Assembly (NCBI RefSeq): GCF_038181555.1
Contig: NZ_JBBWUA010000005.1
Coordinates: 62,001-126,000 of the forward strand
Direction: 5' to 3'
Source: Desulfitobacterium sp038181555
GTDB taxonomy: Bacteria > Bacillota > Desulfitobacteriia > Desulfitobacteriales > Desulfitobacteriaceae
Length of the DNA: 64,000 bases
The translations under genes were made by a program, and so were the position numbers. Positions 8,494 through 17,649 of the stretch are shown here, one piece after another. Position 1 is the first letter of the stretch. Every line of letters starts with the position of its first letter. The notes beneath the pieces were generated by a model. It was not told the DNA's origin, searched no databases, and was given only the letters and a program-made list of their open reading frames with translations.

Positions 8494-9339
8494 TTAGTTA
8501 TTTTTATGTTCAAGTACCGCTTGATAGATTTCGCGCTTGCTTACCCCATACTTTTGCGCAATCTCCTTCATAGCCTCCTTGGGCTTCAGGCCCTGCTCAG
8601 TAAGCGCTTCCACTTCCTGACTCCATTCCTCTGCCCCGCCAACCGGCAAGATGGGAATATAGGGTGCAATCAATAAGCAGATTTCACCTCGAGGAGCATT
8701 GACTTGAAATTCCTCAATGAGCGCACTTAAAGTCCCCTTATGCACATTTTGATGGAGCTTGGTGATCTCTCTCACCACTGCAGCTTCCCGCTCCCCAAAG
8801 ACCGTGAGGACATCCCCCAAAGTTGCTAACAAGCGGTGTGGAGCTTCATAAAAAATCTGCGTAAAGGGCAACTGCGCATAATTTTGCAGCTCTTTCTTAC
8901 GAGCACTGGTTTGAGAGGGTAAAAAACCATGAAATAGAAAATGGTCGTTAGGCATACCTGAAAGCAACAAAGCAGTAAGACCCGCATTAGCCCCCGGTAA
9001 TACATCCAAGGAAAGTCCCTTTGCCAAACAAAGCTGAATGATCTCTTGACCCGGATCCGATATCCCTGGCATACCGGCATCAGAAATCAAAGCAATGGAT
9101 GCTCCTTGCTCTAAGCGCTTGATCAGTTCTAAGGCCTTACCCTTTTCATTATGTTCATGATAACTAGTCAGAGGAGTCGTAATGCCAAAGTGATCCAATA
9201 ATTTTCGAGAATGACGGGTATCCTCAGCCGCAATGAGGTCCACACTCTTCAGCACCTCTAAAGCTCTCAAGGTGATATCCCCCAAATTCCCAATGGGAGT
9301 TGCACAAACATAAAGGGTTCCCCCTTGAACCGTTGCCAA
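8494..9339 (-). CDS. rsmI: 16S rRNA 2'-O-methyltransferase RsmI
   Basis: Methylates the ribose of C1402 in 16S rRNA using S-adenosylmethionine (tetrapyrrole methylase fold). The core GTLYVCATPIGNLGDITLRA, the AEDTRHSRKLL motif and the SDAGMPGISDPG motif are intact. The open frame reaches back to 9501 through the end of yabA. The likely start is the TTG at 9339, preceded by GGAG with eight-base spacing, giving about 281 residues, normal for the family. It lies 19 bp after yabA, in the same order as Bacillus yabA-yazA-yabC except that yazA is missing here. Confidence 0.9.
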   Translation of the reverse strand: MATVQGGTLYVCATPIGNLGDITLRALEVLKSVDLIAAEDTRHSRKLLDHFGITTPLTSYHEHNEKGKALELIKRLEQGASIALISDAGMPGISDPGQEIIQLCLAKGLSLDVLPGANAGLTALLLSGMPNDHFLFHGFLPSQTSARKKELQNYAQLPFTQIFYEAPHRLLATLGDVLTVFGEREAAVVREITKLHQNVHKGTLSALIEEFQVNAPRGEICLLIAPYIPILPVGGAEEWSQEVEALTEQGLKPKEAMKEIAQKYGVSKREIYQAVLEHKNN

Positions 9340-9358
9340 ATGTACCGCTCCAATCTCA

Positions 9359-9670
9359 CTAATCTTTGCGTAGGAAGCCCATGCAGAAGAGACAATCTCC
9401 CTCTTCCAAAGGCTGCCCGAAATGCAAATGGCAGACATGGAACCCTTCCCGATAAAGCCGCTCCAAGTTGTCATGGGCAACGCCCTGTATCCTCTCGGCA
9501 TTAGCGATCACCCGCTCCGTCTCCTGCTCCGGCAGGGCACAAAGCTCCCGCTTCAACCTGGCATTTTCTTCTTCCAGGCTTGTCACATAAGGGCGCAAAC
9601 GCTGCACTTCTTCAATCAAGGAGTTGAGTTTCTCCTCTACTTCTGTAAAGGCCTGGGTCAATTGACTCAT
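9359..9670 (-). CDS. yabA: Replication initiation control protein YabA
   Basis: YabA binds DnaA and DnaN and prevents over-initiation of replication. The 103-residue protein has an N-terminal leucine-zipper coiled coil (about 1-60) for tetramer formation and a C-terminal zinc-binding domain with HVCHLHFG and CLFC. The ATG overlaps the ricT stop by four bases (ATGA). Its targets dnaA and dnaN lie about 30 kb away in this window. Confidence 0.9.
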   Translation of the reverse strand: MSQLTQAFTEVEEKLNSLIEEVQRLRPYVTSLEEENARLKRELCALPEQETERVIANAERIQGVAHDNLERLYREGFHVCHLHFGQPLEEGDCLFCMGFLRKD

Positions 9671-10521
9671 ACTTTCTCACTCTTTCCTTTGTACTTTTCC
9701 CCTTTCTTAAAGCGTCCTTCTTGACGACCTTTGCCCCCAACCGGCACCGCAGGTCCCCGATCTGGTTTATTGTCCCCCTCTAACTTAACAACTGCGTCAT
9801 CGTCGAGGACAATAACCTCTTCATCACCCTTTTGGCAATGCTTTCCACAGCGCTCCCTGCCCTGAGCCGCCTTTTTTAATTCATCGTAATCTCCACTCTC
9901 ATATTTTAGGCAACACATGAGTCGTCCACAAATTCCTGAAATCTTCGTTGGATTCAGGGAAAGCTTTTGATCCTTTGCCATGCGAATAGATACCGGCTCA
10001 AAATCCCCTAAAAAGCTAGAGCAACATAAAACTCTACCGCAGGAACCGATACCCCCCAGCATTTTAGCCTCATCCCGAACCCCGATCTGGCGAAGCTCAA
10101 TACGCGTCCGAAAGACTGAGGCTAAATCCTTAACAAGCTCCCGGAAATCCACGCGCCCTTCCGCGGTAAACGAAAAGATAATCTTATTCCCGTCAAAGGT
10201 ATACTCCACATCGACAAGCTTCATAGGCAATTGATGCTCTGTAATCTTCTTTAAGCAAACCTCAAAGGCTTCCTTTTCCTTGTTGCTGTTGGCCTCAACG
10301 ATCAGTTCATCTTCAGGTGTAGCTTTGCGAATCACCGGCTTTAAGGGCATGACTACTTCTTCTTCAGACACCTGACGGGGTGCCATGACGCACTCCCCAT
10401 ACTCGACTCCCCGAGCCGTTTCTACAATCACTTTGTCATTGGCACTCAGGGCCAAATCCCCAGTCGAGAAAAAATATATTTTACCTGCTCGCTTAAAGCG
10501 AACCCCCACGACTTCAACCAC
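9667..10521 (-). CDS. ricT: RicT/YaaT, PSP1-domain regulatory protein
   Basis: In Bacillus, RicT (YaaT) forms the Fe-S-containing RicAFT complex with RicA and RicF, which speeds up Spo0A phosphorelay and RNase Y-dependent mRNA maturation. This 284-residue protein has the PSP1 domain and a rich cysteine set: GSCGRVLCCSSFL, GRLMCCLKYE and CGKHC. A basic Gly/Lys-rich tail (about 250-284) follows. The GTG start comes directly after the holB stop and is preceded by GAGGAGG. RicA and RicF are not in this window. Confidence 0.88.
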   Translation of the reverse strand: MVEVVGVRFKRAGKIYFFSTGDLALSANDKVIVETARGVEYGECVMAPRQVSEEEVVMPLKPVIRKATPEDELIVEANSNKEKEAFEVCLKKITEHQLPMKLVDVEYTFDGNKIIFSFTAEGRVDFRELVKDLASVFRTRIELRQIGVRDEAKMLGGIGSCGRVLCCSSFLGDFEPVSIRMAKDQKLSLNPTKISGICGRLMCCLKYESGDYDELKKAAQGRERCGKHCQKGDEEVIVLDDDAVVKLEGDNKPDRGPAVPVGGKGRQEGRFKKGEKYKGKSEKV

Positions 10522-11400
10522 TTAGATTCCCTCCTCACGGAATAATTCTAGGGCCAATCCCTCAATAACTAGGCGAGGATTACCCTGCATACGGATCTGC
10601 TCTATCGCCTTCCCCAAGGCTAGAATAGCCCGGGGATTGACTTCCTTTTGACGACCTAACCCCATGGCTAAGATCTGAAGATAAATTTCAGCTTCTTTCT
10701 TTTCAATCGCTTTATTACCGGCAAAAAGGGGGAAAAGCTGAAGGAAATCTCGTTCCTCCACGGCCTGCTGAAATCCGCGGACCCATTCCCTTGCTTTTTC
10801 TACGCCCACTGCCAAAATCTCATGGGCTAATTCGGGATTTTGACTGCCCATGTGAAAGGCTTCTTTGGCCTCTAGGTCATCGATGGATTCATCAAGAGAT
10901 TCTAACCATTCCCTCTCCCCAAGGACTGGGAAATAAACAGCCTGAGCTCTACTTTGGATGGTTGGCAAAAGGGCTTCGGCATTTTGGGTGCTGAGAATAA
11001 TCAGCGTCATTTCCGGGGGCTCCTCGATAACCTTTAACAAGGCATTAGCCGCCGGAATCGTCAACTTATCGGCCTCTTCCAGAATAAAAACTTTATATTT
11101 ACCCTCATAATGTTTGCGGTACACTCGTTCCTGCCAAGCTAAAATCTGTTCTATACCAAGGGAAAGCTTGGCGGGCTTGATAACCTCTACATCGGGATGA
11201 TTTGCAGAAATTATCTTCCGACAGGAAGGGCAATTCTGACAAGGCACCTCCCCTTCCTGATTGGAAGTACAATTCAACCTTTGGGCGATAGCTAAGCCAG
11301 CCTTACGCCTCTCAGGAGCACTCCCACCATGAAAAAGGAGCAGGTGAGCCAGCCGCCCTTCCTGAGCTGCTTTTTCAATTAGATGAAGTGCAACATTCAC
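10522..11400 (-). CDS. holB: DNA polymerase III delta' subunit
   Basis: An AAA+ clamp-loader subunit that works with DnaX and HolA to load the DnaN sliding clamp. Sensor and zinc features are visible: CTSNQEGEVPCQNCPSCRK (zinc), FILEEADKLTIPAANALLKVIEEPP (Walker B-like) and STQNAEALLPTIQSRAQ (SRC motif variant). The frame is open to 11436, inside the upstream decarboxylase. The GTG at 11400 follows GAGGAGG and is the better start (292 residues). It begins one base after the previous stop codon. The tmk and yaaR genes that usually precede holB in Bacillus are absent here. Confidence 0.9.
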   Translation of the reverse strand: MNVALHLIEKAAQEGRLAHLLLFHGGSAPERRKAGLAIAQRLNCTSNQEGEVPCQNCPSCRKIISANHPDVEVIKPAKLSLGIEQILAWQERVYRKHYEGKYKVFILEEADKLTIPAANALLKVIEEPPEMTLIILSTQNAEALLPTIQSRAQAVYFPVLGEREWLESLDESIDDLEAKEAFHMGSQNPELAHEILAVGVEKAREWVRGFQQAVEERDFLQLFPLFAGNKAIEKKEAEIYLQILAMGLGRQKEVNPRAILALGKAIEQIRMQGNPRLVIEGLALELFREEGI

Positions 11401-11401
11401 A

Positions 11402-12853
11402 TTAAACCTCCTCAATGACCCAGACCCCTTGGCCACTGTCCTCCCAGCCCTGCCAGCGCCCTTTATGCAGGGCGAGGAGTTCTTGAATCTCAGGTGTCAT
11501 CACTTCTCCCATAACGATCAAGGGAATCCCCGGGGGATAGGGAGAAATACTCTCTCCTAATATCTTGCCCACGCTCTCACGTAGAGGGATTTGACGCTTC
11601 TTAGCAAAGTAAGCCTGGCGAGGAGTGATTCTTCTCGTTGGCAAGGGCATTTCCCCAGCTGATATCGCCGGGTCCTCCGCTTGTCCCTGCTTTGCAATGC
11701 GCCCTTCCCCGGGTGTGAGCCTTTTTCTCAATCCTTTTAAGCTCAACAAACCTTCAGTAAGGATTTCAATCTCTTCTGGCGTATTGCCAATCCCTAATAA
11801 AAATAAAATATTTTCTTCATCCCACAGCTCTGGGTCGATTCCATAATTGTTTCGTAAATGCTCCACACAAGCTGGTGCTGAAATTCCTAGTTCTCGAGTA
11901 TTAACAAGAATCTTCGACCAATCGAGGTTCGTAATCCCGTAAGTCCCAATATCCCGTGGGTTTAAAAGCCTTAAGCTCTCCCCGACGCAATGATGCAATT
12001 CCTGAACCGCTTCATAAAGCCGCTCCCAGCGCGTGCCATCTAAAGCATATTCCACCGCCCTCTCTAAGGACGCCATCAGCAAGTAGCTTGGACTGGAGGA
12101 TTGCAATAGCTCAAGGGTTCTTTTGACTTCCGATGCATTTACCCGCGATCCCTTTACATGAAGCATAGCTCCTTGGGTTAAAGCGCTCAAGGTTTTATGT
12201 GTACTATGCAATACCATATCTGCCCCAAGCTCTAAGGCCCCCTTCGGGAATAGAGGATTCAGATAGTGAGCACCATGGGCCTGATCCACTAGAATCTTTG
12301 TCTGGGGGGTTTTTTGATTTCTCTCGGCAACGATCTTTGCCAGATCCGGCAATGTACCATAATAGCCGGGGTAGGTTAGATGAATCCCCAGAACCTTGTC
12401 CTTGGTTACATCCACCGGCTTCAGTCCCAAAGGTAGCCTGAATTCCGGATGCACTATACCGGGGATATATTCAGGCTCTAATCCGGATAAAACTAGCCCG
12501 GACATCACCGAACGATGGGATTGCCTCTCCACCAATACCTTAGCTGGTCCGGTATCCAACTCTTGTGTCTCCATATTGGCTAAGGCCATAAGCATGCCCT
12601 GATTTCCCACCGTGGCCCCATTGACGAGGAAAAAACTGGAATCACTTTGGTAGACTGCTGCCGCTCGCTTTTGGGCTTGCTCAATCACCCCTTGAGGGGA
12701 GTGCAGCATATCCAAACCCGGGAGCTCTGTAAGATCCTGCTCAGGAAAATGCAAATCCGTAAAGAATTCTTTCTTTCCTTTATGTCCGGGTGTATGAAAC
12801 GAAATCAGCCCCTGCTTCTGATACTGAAGCATTTTACTGCCTAGATGTAACAC
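11402..12853 (-). CDS. Orn/Lys/Arg decarboxylase-type PLP enzyme (YaaO-like)
   Basis: A fold-type I PLP enzyme of the Orn/Lys/Arg decarboxylase major domain family (about 483 residues), the short form without the N-terminal wing domain. Motifs include FHTPGHKG near the N-terminus, VDQAHGAHYLNPLFP, and LHSTHKTLSALTQGAMLH, whose lysine is the PLP Schiff-base residue. The C-terminal domain ends near SPYPPGIPLIVMGE. The Bacillus homologue YaaO lies close to holB, so position supports the family. The substrate (lysine, arginine or ornithine) cannot be told from sequence. I choose the GTG at 12853 with GGAGG eight bases upstream over the ATG at 12868, which has no ribosome site. Confidence 0.82.
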   Translation of the reverse strand: MLHLGSKMLQYQKQGLISFHTPGHKGKKEFFTDLHFPEQDLTELPGLDMLHSPQGVIEQAQKRAAAVYQSDSSFFLVNGATVGNQGMLMALANMETQELDTGPAKVLVERQSHRSVMSGLVLSGLEPEYIPGIVHPEFRLPLGLKPVDVTKDKVLGIHLTYPGYYGTLPDLAKIVAERNQKTPQTKILVDQAHGAHYLNPLFPKGALELGADMVLHSTHKTLSALTQGAMLHVKGSRVNASEVKRTLELLQSSSPSYLLMASLERAVEYALDGTRWERLYEAVQELHHCVGESLRLLNPRDIGTYGITNLDWSKILVNTRELGISAPACVEHLRNNYGIDPELWDEENILFLLGIGNTPEEIEILTEGLLSLKGLRKRLTPGEGRIAKQGQAEDPAISAGEMPLPTRRITPRQAYFAKKRQIPLRESVGKILGESISPYPPGIPLIVMGEVMTPEIQELLALHKGRWQGWEDSGQGVWVIEEV

Positions 12854-12925
12854 ATATTCTTCCTCCATGAGGATTTACGGTTTAGGTAATACTCATCATT
12901 ATATCATAATTTTTCCATAGAATCA

Positions 12926-14164
12926 CTACTGGTGGATGTTGCCCTCTCCTTTTGATTCGCTTTTTTGGGGGCTTACCGGTGAATTTCTAGCCAGTCCCGC
13001 GTGGTCAACATCAACTTCAATTTCAAATGCAACCGGGAAATCCTCTAATCCCTGAGGCCAGTTATCTTTAATTTCCGTCCAATACTTAGGGTTCTTTATT
13101 TCGATTTTTCTACCGATTCCGATAAAATCCAGCTGAAGCTTTTTACTTTTAGCCACTGCAGCTTCACATTCTTCTTGGATGGCTTGTGCCAAAATCGGCT
13201 CGACCTCTTGCAAAAAGTTCCGCCACTCTTCAGTACTCATTTCTCCTTGCTGACCTAAGATTTCATCAAGGGCCATACTCGCCTTGATGTAAAACTTTAT
13301 ACCCAGTTGCTCATCAATCATCTCAACCTTATACTTTGTTTTCGAGTTGTGCACCGATGCGACAATTTTGAGTCTGTCCCTTTCCCCTTCTAATCGGCGG
13401 GTTTTTATCTCATCATCTAACCAGAGATATCCTTTCGTCTCCTGATCACCTAAGAAATCTACCAACCTCCCATCTTCAAAGACTCCAGCACAACTCATGA
13501 TTACTTCATTCCCTTTTTCATCGGATAAATATATCCCTTTATCCCCTGAACGGATAACCTCTGCACTCGGAATAACCGGATTTTGGCTTTCTCTCCCTAA
13601 AATCGTAAGATAATGCCCCAATCGCGTTACGGGAAACGTGCTCTGTCTTTTATTCCCCTCTATAATTCCTAACAAGCCTAATGCCGGAATGTTATGAGTA
13701 GTTGTCTTAGTTTCCAAGAGGTCTTTTGCGCTACCTTTTGCAACCACAAGATACATTGTTCTCCGATATTGATAATAGCGCTGGTAGAAGTCTAAGACCT
13801 CATTAATTCCCGTTCGAGCAAGGTCTTCTCCAATCACTATGACACGGACAGTCCCTGCAAAAAATTGTTTATCGAACATCTCATTCACTTTCTCAATAGT
13901 TGATGCTATGATGGGGCCTTCGACACTTAGTGTCCAATCTTCAAGCTCTGTACTCCCACCTCCACCGCTTGGCTTAGGCTTAGCGACTTGAATCGTTACA
14001 AGATAGCTTCCCTCTTGCTTTCCTTTGTCAATTCCTACACCCATCATAAAGGCTAGCTCTTCCACTTCACGCTTCCCACAACCTTCAAGTATTAACAGGG
14101 AAATCACAAGCACACACACAATGAGAAGACGCTTTCTTAGAGGCTTTTTTGGCGATGCTTCCAT
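12926..14164 (-). CDS. gerAC: Spore germination lipoprotein, GerAC family
   Basis: The C subunit of a GerA-type nutrient germinant receptor: a Ger(x)C lipoprotein on the outer face of the inner spore membrane. A signal peptide ends in LILEGC, whose Cys is lipidated, followed by REVEELAFMMGVGID typical of the family N-domain. The open frame begins at 14194 inside gerAB. The ATG at 14164 after GGGGGTGG gives the normal signal peptide (MEASPKKPLRKRLL). It overlaps the end of gerAB by 28 bp and is the last gene of gerA-gerB-gerC. The germinant is unknown. Confidence 0.9.
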   Translation of the reverse strand: MEASPKKPLRKRLLIVCVLVISLLILEGCGKREVEELAFMMGVGIDKGKQEGSYLVTIQVAKPKPSGGGGSTELEDWTLSVEGPIIASTIEKVNEMFDKQFFAGTVRVIVIGEDLARTGINEVLDFYQRYYQYRRTMYLVVAKGSAKDLLETKTTTHNIPALGLLGIIEGNKRQSTFPVTRLGHYLTILGRESQNPVIPSAEVIRSGDKGIYLSDEKGNEVIMSCAGVFEDGRLVDFLGDQETKGYLWLDDEIKTRRLEGERDRLKIVASVHNSKTKYKVEMIDEQLGIKFYIKASMALDEILGQQGEMSTEEWRNFLQEVEPILAQAIQEECEAAVAKSKKLQLDFIGIGRKIEIKNPKYWTEIKDNWPQGLEDFPVAFEIEVDVDHAGLARNSPVSPQKSESKGEGNIHQ

Positions 14165-15234
14165 AAATCCACCCCCCATACCAATAAAATCCATAGAACG
14201 GCAAAAGGTAAAATTATATATCGGTCAATATAGGCCATTTCAACAACTACATTGACTCCCTTTCCACCTAATAGAGGAATAAGCACAAAAATAATACCAA
14301 CAATTATAGCTGACTTTTTGCCTTTGAATCCAAAGACACTCTGTAGACCCCATATCCCTGCAAAAAAGAAAGCTGCAGCCTTTAAGGTTAAGGCTCCCGT
14401 CCAAAAGAGGGTAAAGACTGCCTCAATCCCAGCAATGGTACGTGAGATTTCTACCATATTACCGAGGACTAAAAGACCATAAGTGAGGCGTGCTGTTTCA
14501 AAAGGACCAAAGGTCATGATCTGGACTAAAACAACAATTGTACTTAAAACTATAATAAGTGCTAACGCTTTAAAAAAATTTACTTTAATTATTTTTAAGT
14601 CTTTTGGCTTGGCGGGTAAAAAGGGTAAAAGACCTGCCAAAAACAAAACATACTCAAATGGCCAAGGTGAAATATTTAGTGCAGCTGAGAGCACAGGGGT
14701 TATTCCGTTTTGCAAGATAGGAAAAAGCTCTCCGCGTTCGAATCGAGGAATGATAAATATCGCGATAAAAAGCAAAGCCATGCAAACCAGGGGAAAGATG
14801 ACCTCAGCAAATCGGGCTAAGACTTCAATACCCGATAAATAAAGATAAAAGGTAATCAAAGATACTCCTAAAATAAGGACATAATGAGGGATCAAAGGAA
14901 GAACGGTGCGATTGTACATATCTACCCCTTGACTGGCAAAAAGGCCACCAAAATAGATCATAATCAAACTGAAAGATAAACCTAAAGCCTTGCCCAACCA
15001 TTTCCCCAGGACCTTCTCAGATATCTTGACTAAGTCCTGATTTGGATATTTTGGCACTAAGGAGAAAATCATCCATGTAAAAGGGACACACATGAGAAAA
15101 GCAGGCATTACTGCCATCCAGCCATCTCTTCCTGCAGCTTGAGTTACGATTGAGCCAGATACCATAAAGGTCGTACCTAATAAGACTCCAGCCGTGAGCA
15201 TCGTAAATTGGTGGGTAGATAATCGTTGCATCAT
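14137..15234 (-). CDS. gerAB: Spore germination permease, GerAB family
   Basis: The B subunit of the receptor, an APC-superfamily membrane protein of 365 residues with about ten predicted helices. In known receptors it binds the germinant. Conserved features include the start STHQFTMLTAGVLLGT and a helix with ISRTIAGIEAVF. The ATG overlaps the gerAA stop (ATGA), with GGGGGGAGG upstream. Expression is expected in the forespore under sigma-G, but I did not identify a promoter. Confidence 0.9.
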   Translation of the reverse strand: MMQRLSTHQFTMLTAGVLLGTTFMVSGSIVTQAAGRDGWMAVMPAFLMCVPFTWMIFSLVPKYPNQDLVKISEKVLGKWLGKALGLSFSLIMIYFGGLFASQGVDMYNRTVLPLIPHYVLILGVSLITFYLYLSGIEVLARFAEVIFPLVCMALLFIAIFIIPRFERGELFPILQNGITPVLSAALNISPWPFEYVLFLAGLLPFLPAKPKDLKIIKVNFFKALALIIVLSTIVVLVQIMTFGPFETARLTYGLLVLGNMVEISRTIAGIEAVFTLFWTGALTLKAAAFFFAGIWGLQSVFGFKGKKSAIIVGIIFVLIPLLGGKGVNVVVEMAYIDRYIILPFAVLWILLVWGVDLWKHRQKSL

Positions 15235-16802
15235 TGCCTCCCCCCTGAATGCGGATGTTTGGTATCGATCAGATCAGGATCTTCTTTTAATGCCCACCAA
15301 GGTGCCCTTACAAGAGTATCTTGGAGAAAAGCGCGAATTCTCAAAGGGGCAATAGGACTCAGAAAGGGCGTTCCAAAAGAACGAAGTCCTAATAAGTGGA
15401 TAAGGATAAGATACAGTCCAATCCCCAGACCAAAGAATCCCATTGTCCCAGCTAAAATCATCAGGGGAAGGCGAATAAGACGAATACCGATAGCTAGACT
15501 ATAATACGGTATGGTGTAACCGGAAACAGCTGTAAGGCCAATCACAATGACCATAATAGGACTTACTAAGCTGGCTTTAACCGCGGCGTCACCAATAATC
15601 AGAGCCCCAACAATCCCGATCGTCTGCCCAATGGGCTTAGGAAGCCGCAGCCCTCCCTCCTGCAAAACCTCCAAGGCAATTAACATAAGCATAGCCTCAC
15701 CTAAGGCTGAGAAGGGAGTCGCTTCTCTTGACCCGGCAATACTTAAGGCTAGAGTAACGGGAAGCAGCTCTTGGTGGAAGGTCGTTACAGCAATATAAAG
15801 GCTGGGGGCTAAAACAGCTATAGCTGCTCCCCAATAGCGTATAGAGCGCACAAGGATGACGATCATCGCCCGCTCATAATAATCATCATTCACCTGCATG
15901 AACATAGGCAGTGTGACTGGAACAATCAGGACAGAAGGTGTCCCATCCACAATAATGGCAACTCGCCCCTCGAGAAGACTAGAGGCCACAATATCTGGTC
16001 GTTCGGTATGAAGAATCTGGGGAAAAGGCGAATAGGGATGATCTTCTAAAAATTCCTCTAAAATATCACCCGCAATAACACCATCAATTTTTACTCGATT
16101 GAGCCGCCTCTTGACTTCAGCGACGACATCAGGGCTAACACGGTTCTCCACATAAGCTATCACTACATCCGTATTAGATAGAGCTCCAATTTTCATTGAG
16201 ATAAGGCGCAAGGAGGGATGTTTTATTATTCTTCTTATTAAAGAAGTATTGGTTCGAAGTGTCTCATTAAAAGCCTCTTGGGGTCCACGAATGGAAGCTT
16301 CTCTCTGGGGGGTATTTACGCCGCGAGTTTGCCAACCCCGGGCACTAATCACGAGGGCTTCCTGACTCTGCTCCACAAAAAGTACAGCATCCCCAGCAAG
16401 CATGGCATCAATCGCTTCCCCCATCCGGGTAATCTTTTTTACTTCATTAGCAGGGGTGAAACGATCCATTAGGCTATTAATGATATTTTTTAAAGTCATC
16501 TCTTTAAATGCCGGGTCAACTGTCGCGTCAACCATAACGATTCGTAACACATAGGCATCCAGTAAATTCTTATCCACTAATCCATCCACCACGCCAAGGA
16601 TACAGGTGATTTCTTCTTTACCACGGATCAAAAATTTACGAAAGACAATATCACTGCTTTGTGATAATTCCTCTTCAATTCGTGCATAAGATATGGGGTT
16701 TTCCCATTCCTTATCAATAGGAGTTTTGGGGTAGTTACGTATTTCTTTCGTATAAGGACGCTTGGTAAGATCCTTCATCATGCTGAAAAAGCTTTTTCTC
16801 AA
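15231..16802 (-). CDS. gerAA: Spore germination protein, GerAA family
   Basis: The A subunit of the receptor (523 residues): a soluble N-terminal part (about 1-300) followed by a membrane part with about five helices. Family signatures include IDGVIAGDILEEFLEDHPYSPFPQ, TERPDIVASSLLEGRVAIIVDGTP and REATPFSALGEAMLM. Recent family work suggests that GerAA assembles into ligand-gated ion channels. Translation begins at TTG after GAGGGGGG. It is the first gene of a tight three-gene operon. Confidence 0.92.
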   Translation of the reverse strand: MRKSFFSMMKDLTKRPYTKEIRNYPKTPIDKEWENPISYARIEEELSQSSDIVFRKFLIRGKEEITCILGVVDGLVDKNLLDAYVLRIVMVDATVDPAFKEMTLKNIINSLMDRFTPANEVKKITRMGEAIDAMLAGDAVLFVEQSQEALVISARGWQTRGVNTPQREASIRGPQEAFNETLRTNTSLIRRIIKHPSLRLISMKIGALSNTDVVIAYVENRVSPDVVAEVKRRLNRVKIDGVIAGDILEEFLEDHPYSPFPQILHTERPDIVASSLLEGRVAIIVDGTPSVLIVPVTLPMFMQVNDDYYERAMIVILVRSIRYWGAAIAVLAPSLYIAVTTFHQELLPVTLALSIAGSREATPFSALGEAMLMLIALEVLQEGGLRLPKPIGQTIGIVGALIIGDAAVKASLVSPIMVIVIGLTAVSGYTIPYYSLAIGIRLIRLPLMILAGTMGFFGLGIGLYLILIHLLGLRSFGTPFLSPIAPLRIRAFLQDTLVRAPWWALKEDPDLIDTKHPHSGGRQ

Positions 16803-16922
16803 GATTTACCCCCCTCTCCTTATTACTCTATTGTCCGCGCTAAACGATCACCTTATTCATCAATCCATTTATTCATATACTTCAGGTGAAATTTGCCAAA
16901 AACGACTTACACTGTACAAAAA

Positions 16923-16953
16923 GAGATAGGTCCGTAAAACATGGACCTATCTC
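16923..16953 (-). terminator. Terminator after the ferritin-like gene
   Basis: GAGATAGGTCC and GGACCTATCTC form an 11-bp stem with a nine-base loop. On the minus strand it runs directly into TTTTT. It separates the ferritin-like gene from the gerA operon. Confidence 0.88.
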
Positions 16954-16979
16954 CCTATTTCATCAATTAATCTCTATGA

Positions 16980-17456
16980 CTAAATTCCCTCTATTTTATC
17001 CTCCATTAGATTCCCTCTTAGCATATCAAAAAACGCAGTATGGAGATGCTCATCAATAAAATTAGACTTCAATAGTATACAAGTTTCACCATCCGGGTCC
17101 TCTCCGCTTGACACTAAATCTTCAACGAGTTTTTTATAATCGCTCATGGCCTTTCTTTCAATTTCAGCATTGAGTTGCAGTGCTCTTTCCAGTCCGGTTA
17201 AAGACATTAAGCTTCCTAAGGACATGCCGATAATCGGTGAAATCACTTCTCCCAATGCAGTAGGCGTTCCTCCCATGGCTAGAATTCTTTTCTCAATATT
17301 CTCCACATGACCCTGCTCAATTTCTGCCACGCGCTCAAATACTTTCCCTGCATAGTGATCCTTAAACTGGTTACTTTGCACCTTATAGAGCTCAACTTGA
17401 TTAATCTCTAGGCTATAAAACCAATTTAATCGACGAAGTAAATCCTCCCGATCCAT
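16980..17456 (-). CDS. Ferritin-like four-helix protein
   Basis: A 158-residue, wholly helical protein. Two E-x-x-H motifs, Glu47/His50 (EIEQGH) and Glu136/His139 (EHLH), plus candidate glutamates Glu17/Glu22 and Glu98/Glu100, match the ligand spacing of ferritin-like diiron proteins. A hydrophobic middle segment (about 72-88, SPIIGMSLGSLMSL) resembles that of COQ7/YHS-type or DUF2383-like members that sit near membranes. It stands alone between nifJ and gerA with its own terminator. An oxygen or peroxide-detoxifying role would suit an anaerobe, but this is inference and the substrate is unknown. Confidence 0.6.
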   Translation of the reverse strand: MDREDLLRRLNWFYSLEINQVELYKVQSNQFKDHYAGKVFERVAEIEQGHVENIEKRILAMGGTPTALGEVISPIIGMSLGSLMSLTGLERALQLNAEIERKAMSDYKKLVEDLVSSGEDPDGETCILLKSNFIDEHLHTAFFDMLRGNLMEDKIEGI

Positions 17457-17608
17457 ACTATCTTCCTTCCTTAAGTACTTAGATGATTAAAAATTTTTCT
17501 TCTCTAAATCGAGTGACGCCCTTAAGTTAATATTTTTGAATATAAGCTTTCTATGCTAGTTTGACTCAGTCAAGTCAGAAATATGTAATGTCTTTAATAT
17601 AAAAGAAA

Positions 17609-17634
17609 AGAGCGGGCAAGCCCGCTCTTCATGG
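17609..17634 (-). terminator. nifJ terminator
   Basis: AGAGCGGGC and GCCCGCTCT pair with a two-base loop and, read on the minus strand, continue into TTTTCTTTT. It lies just after the PFOR stop codon. Confidence 0.9.
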
Positions 17635-17649
17635 ATTCAAGAAATAATC

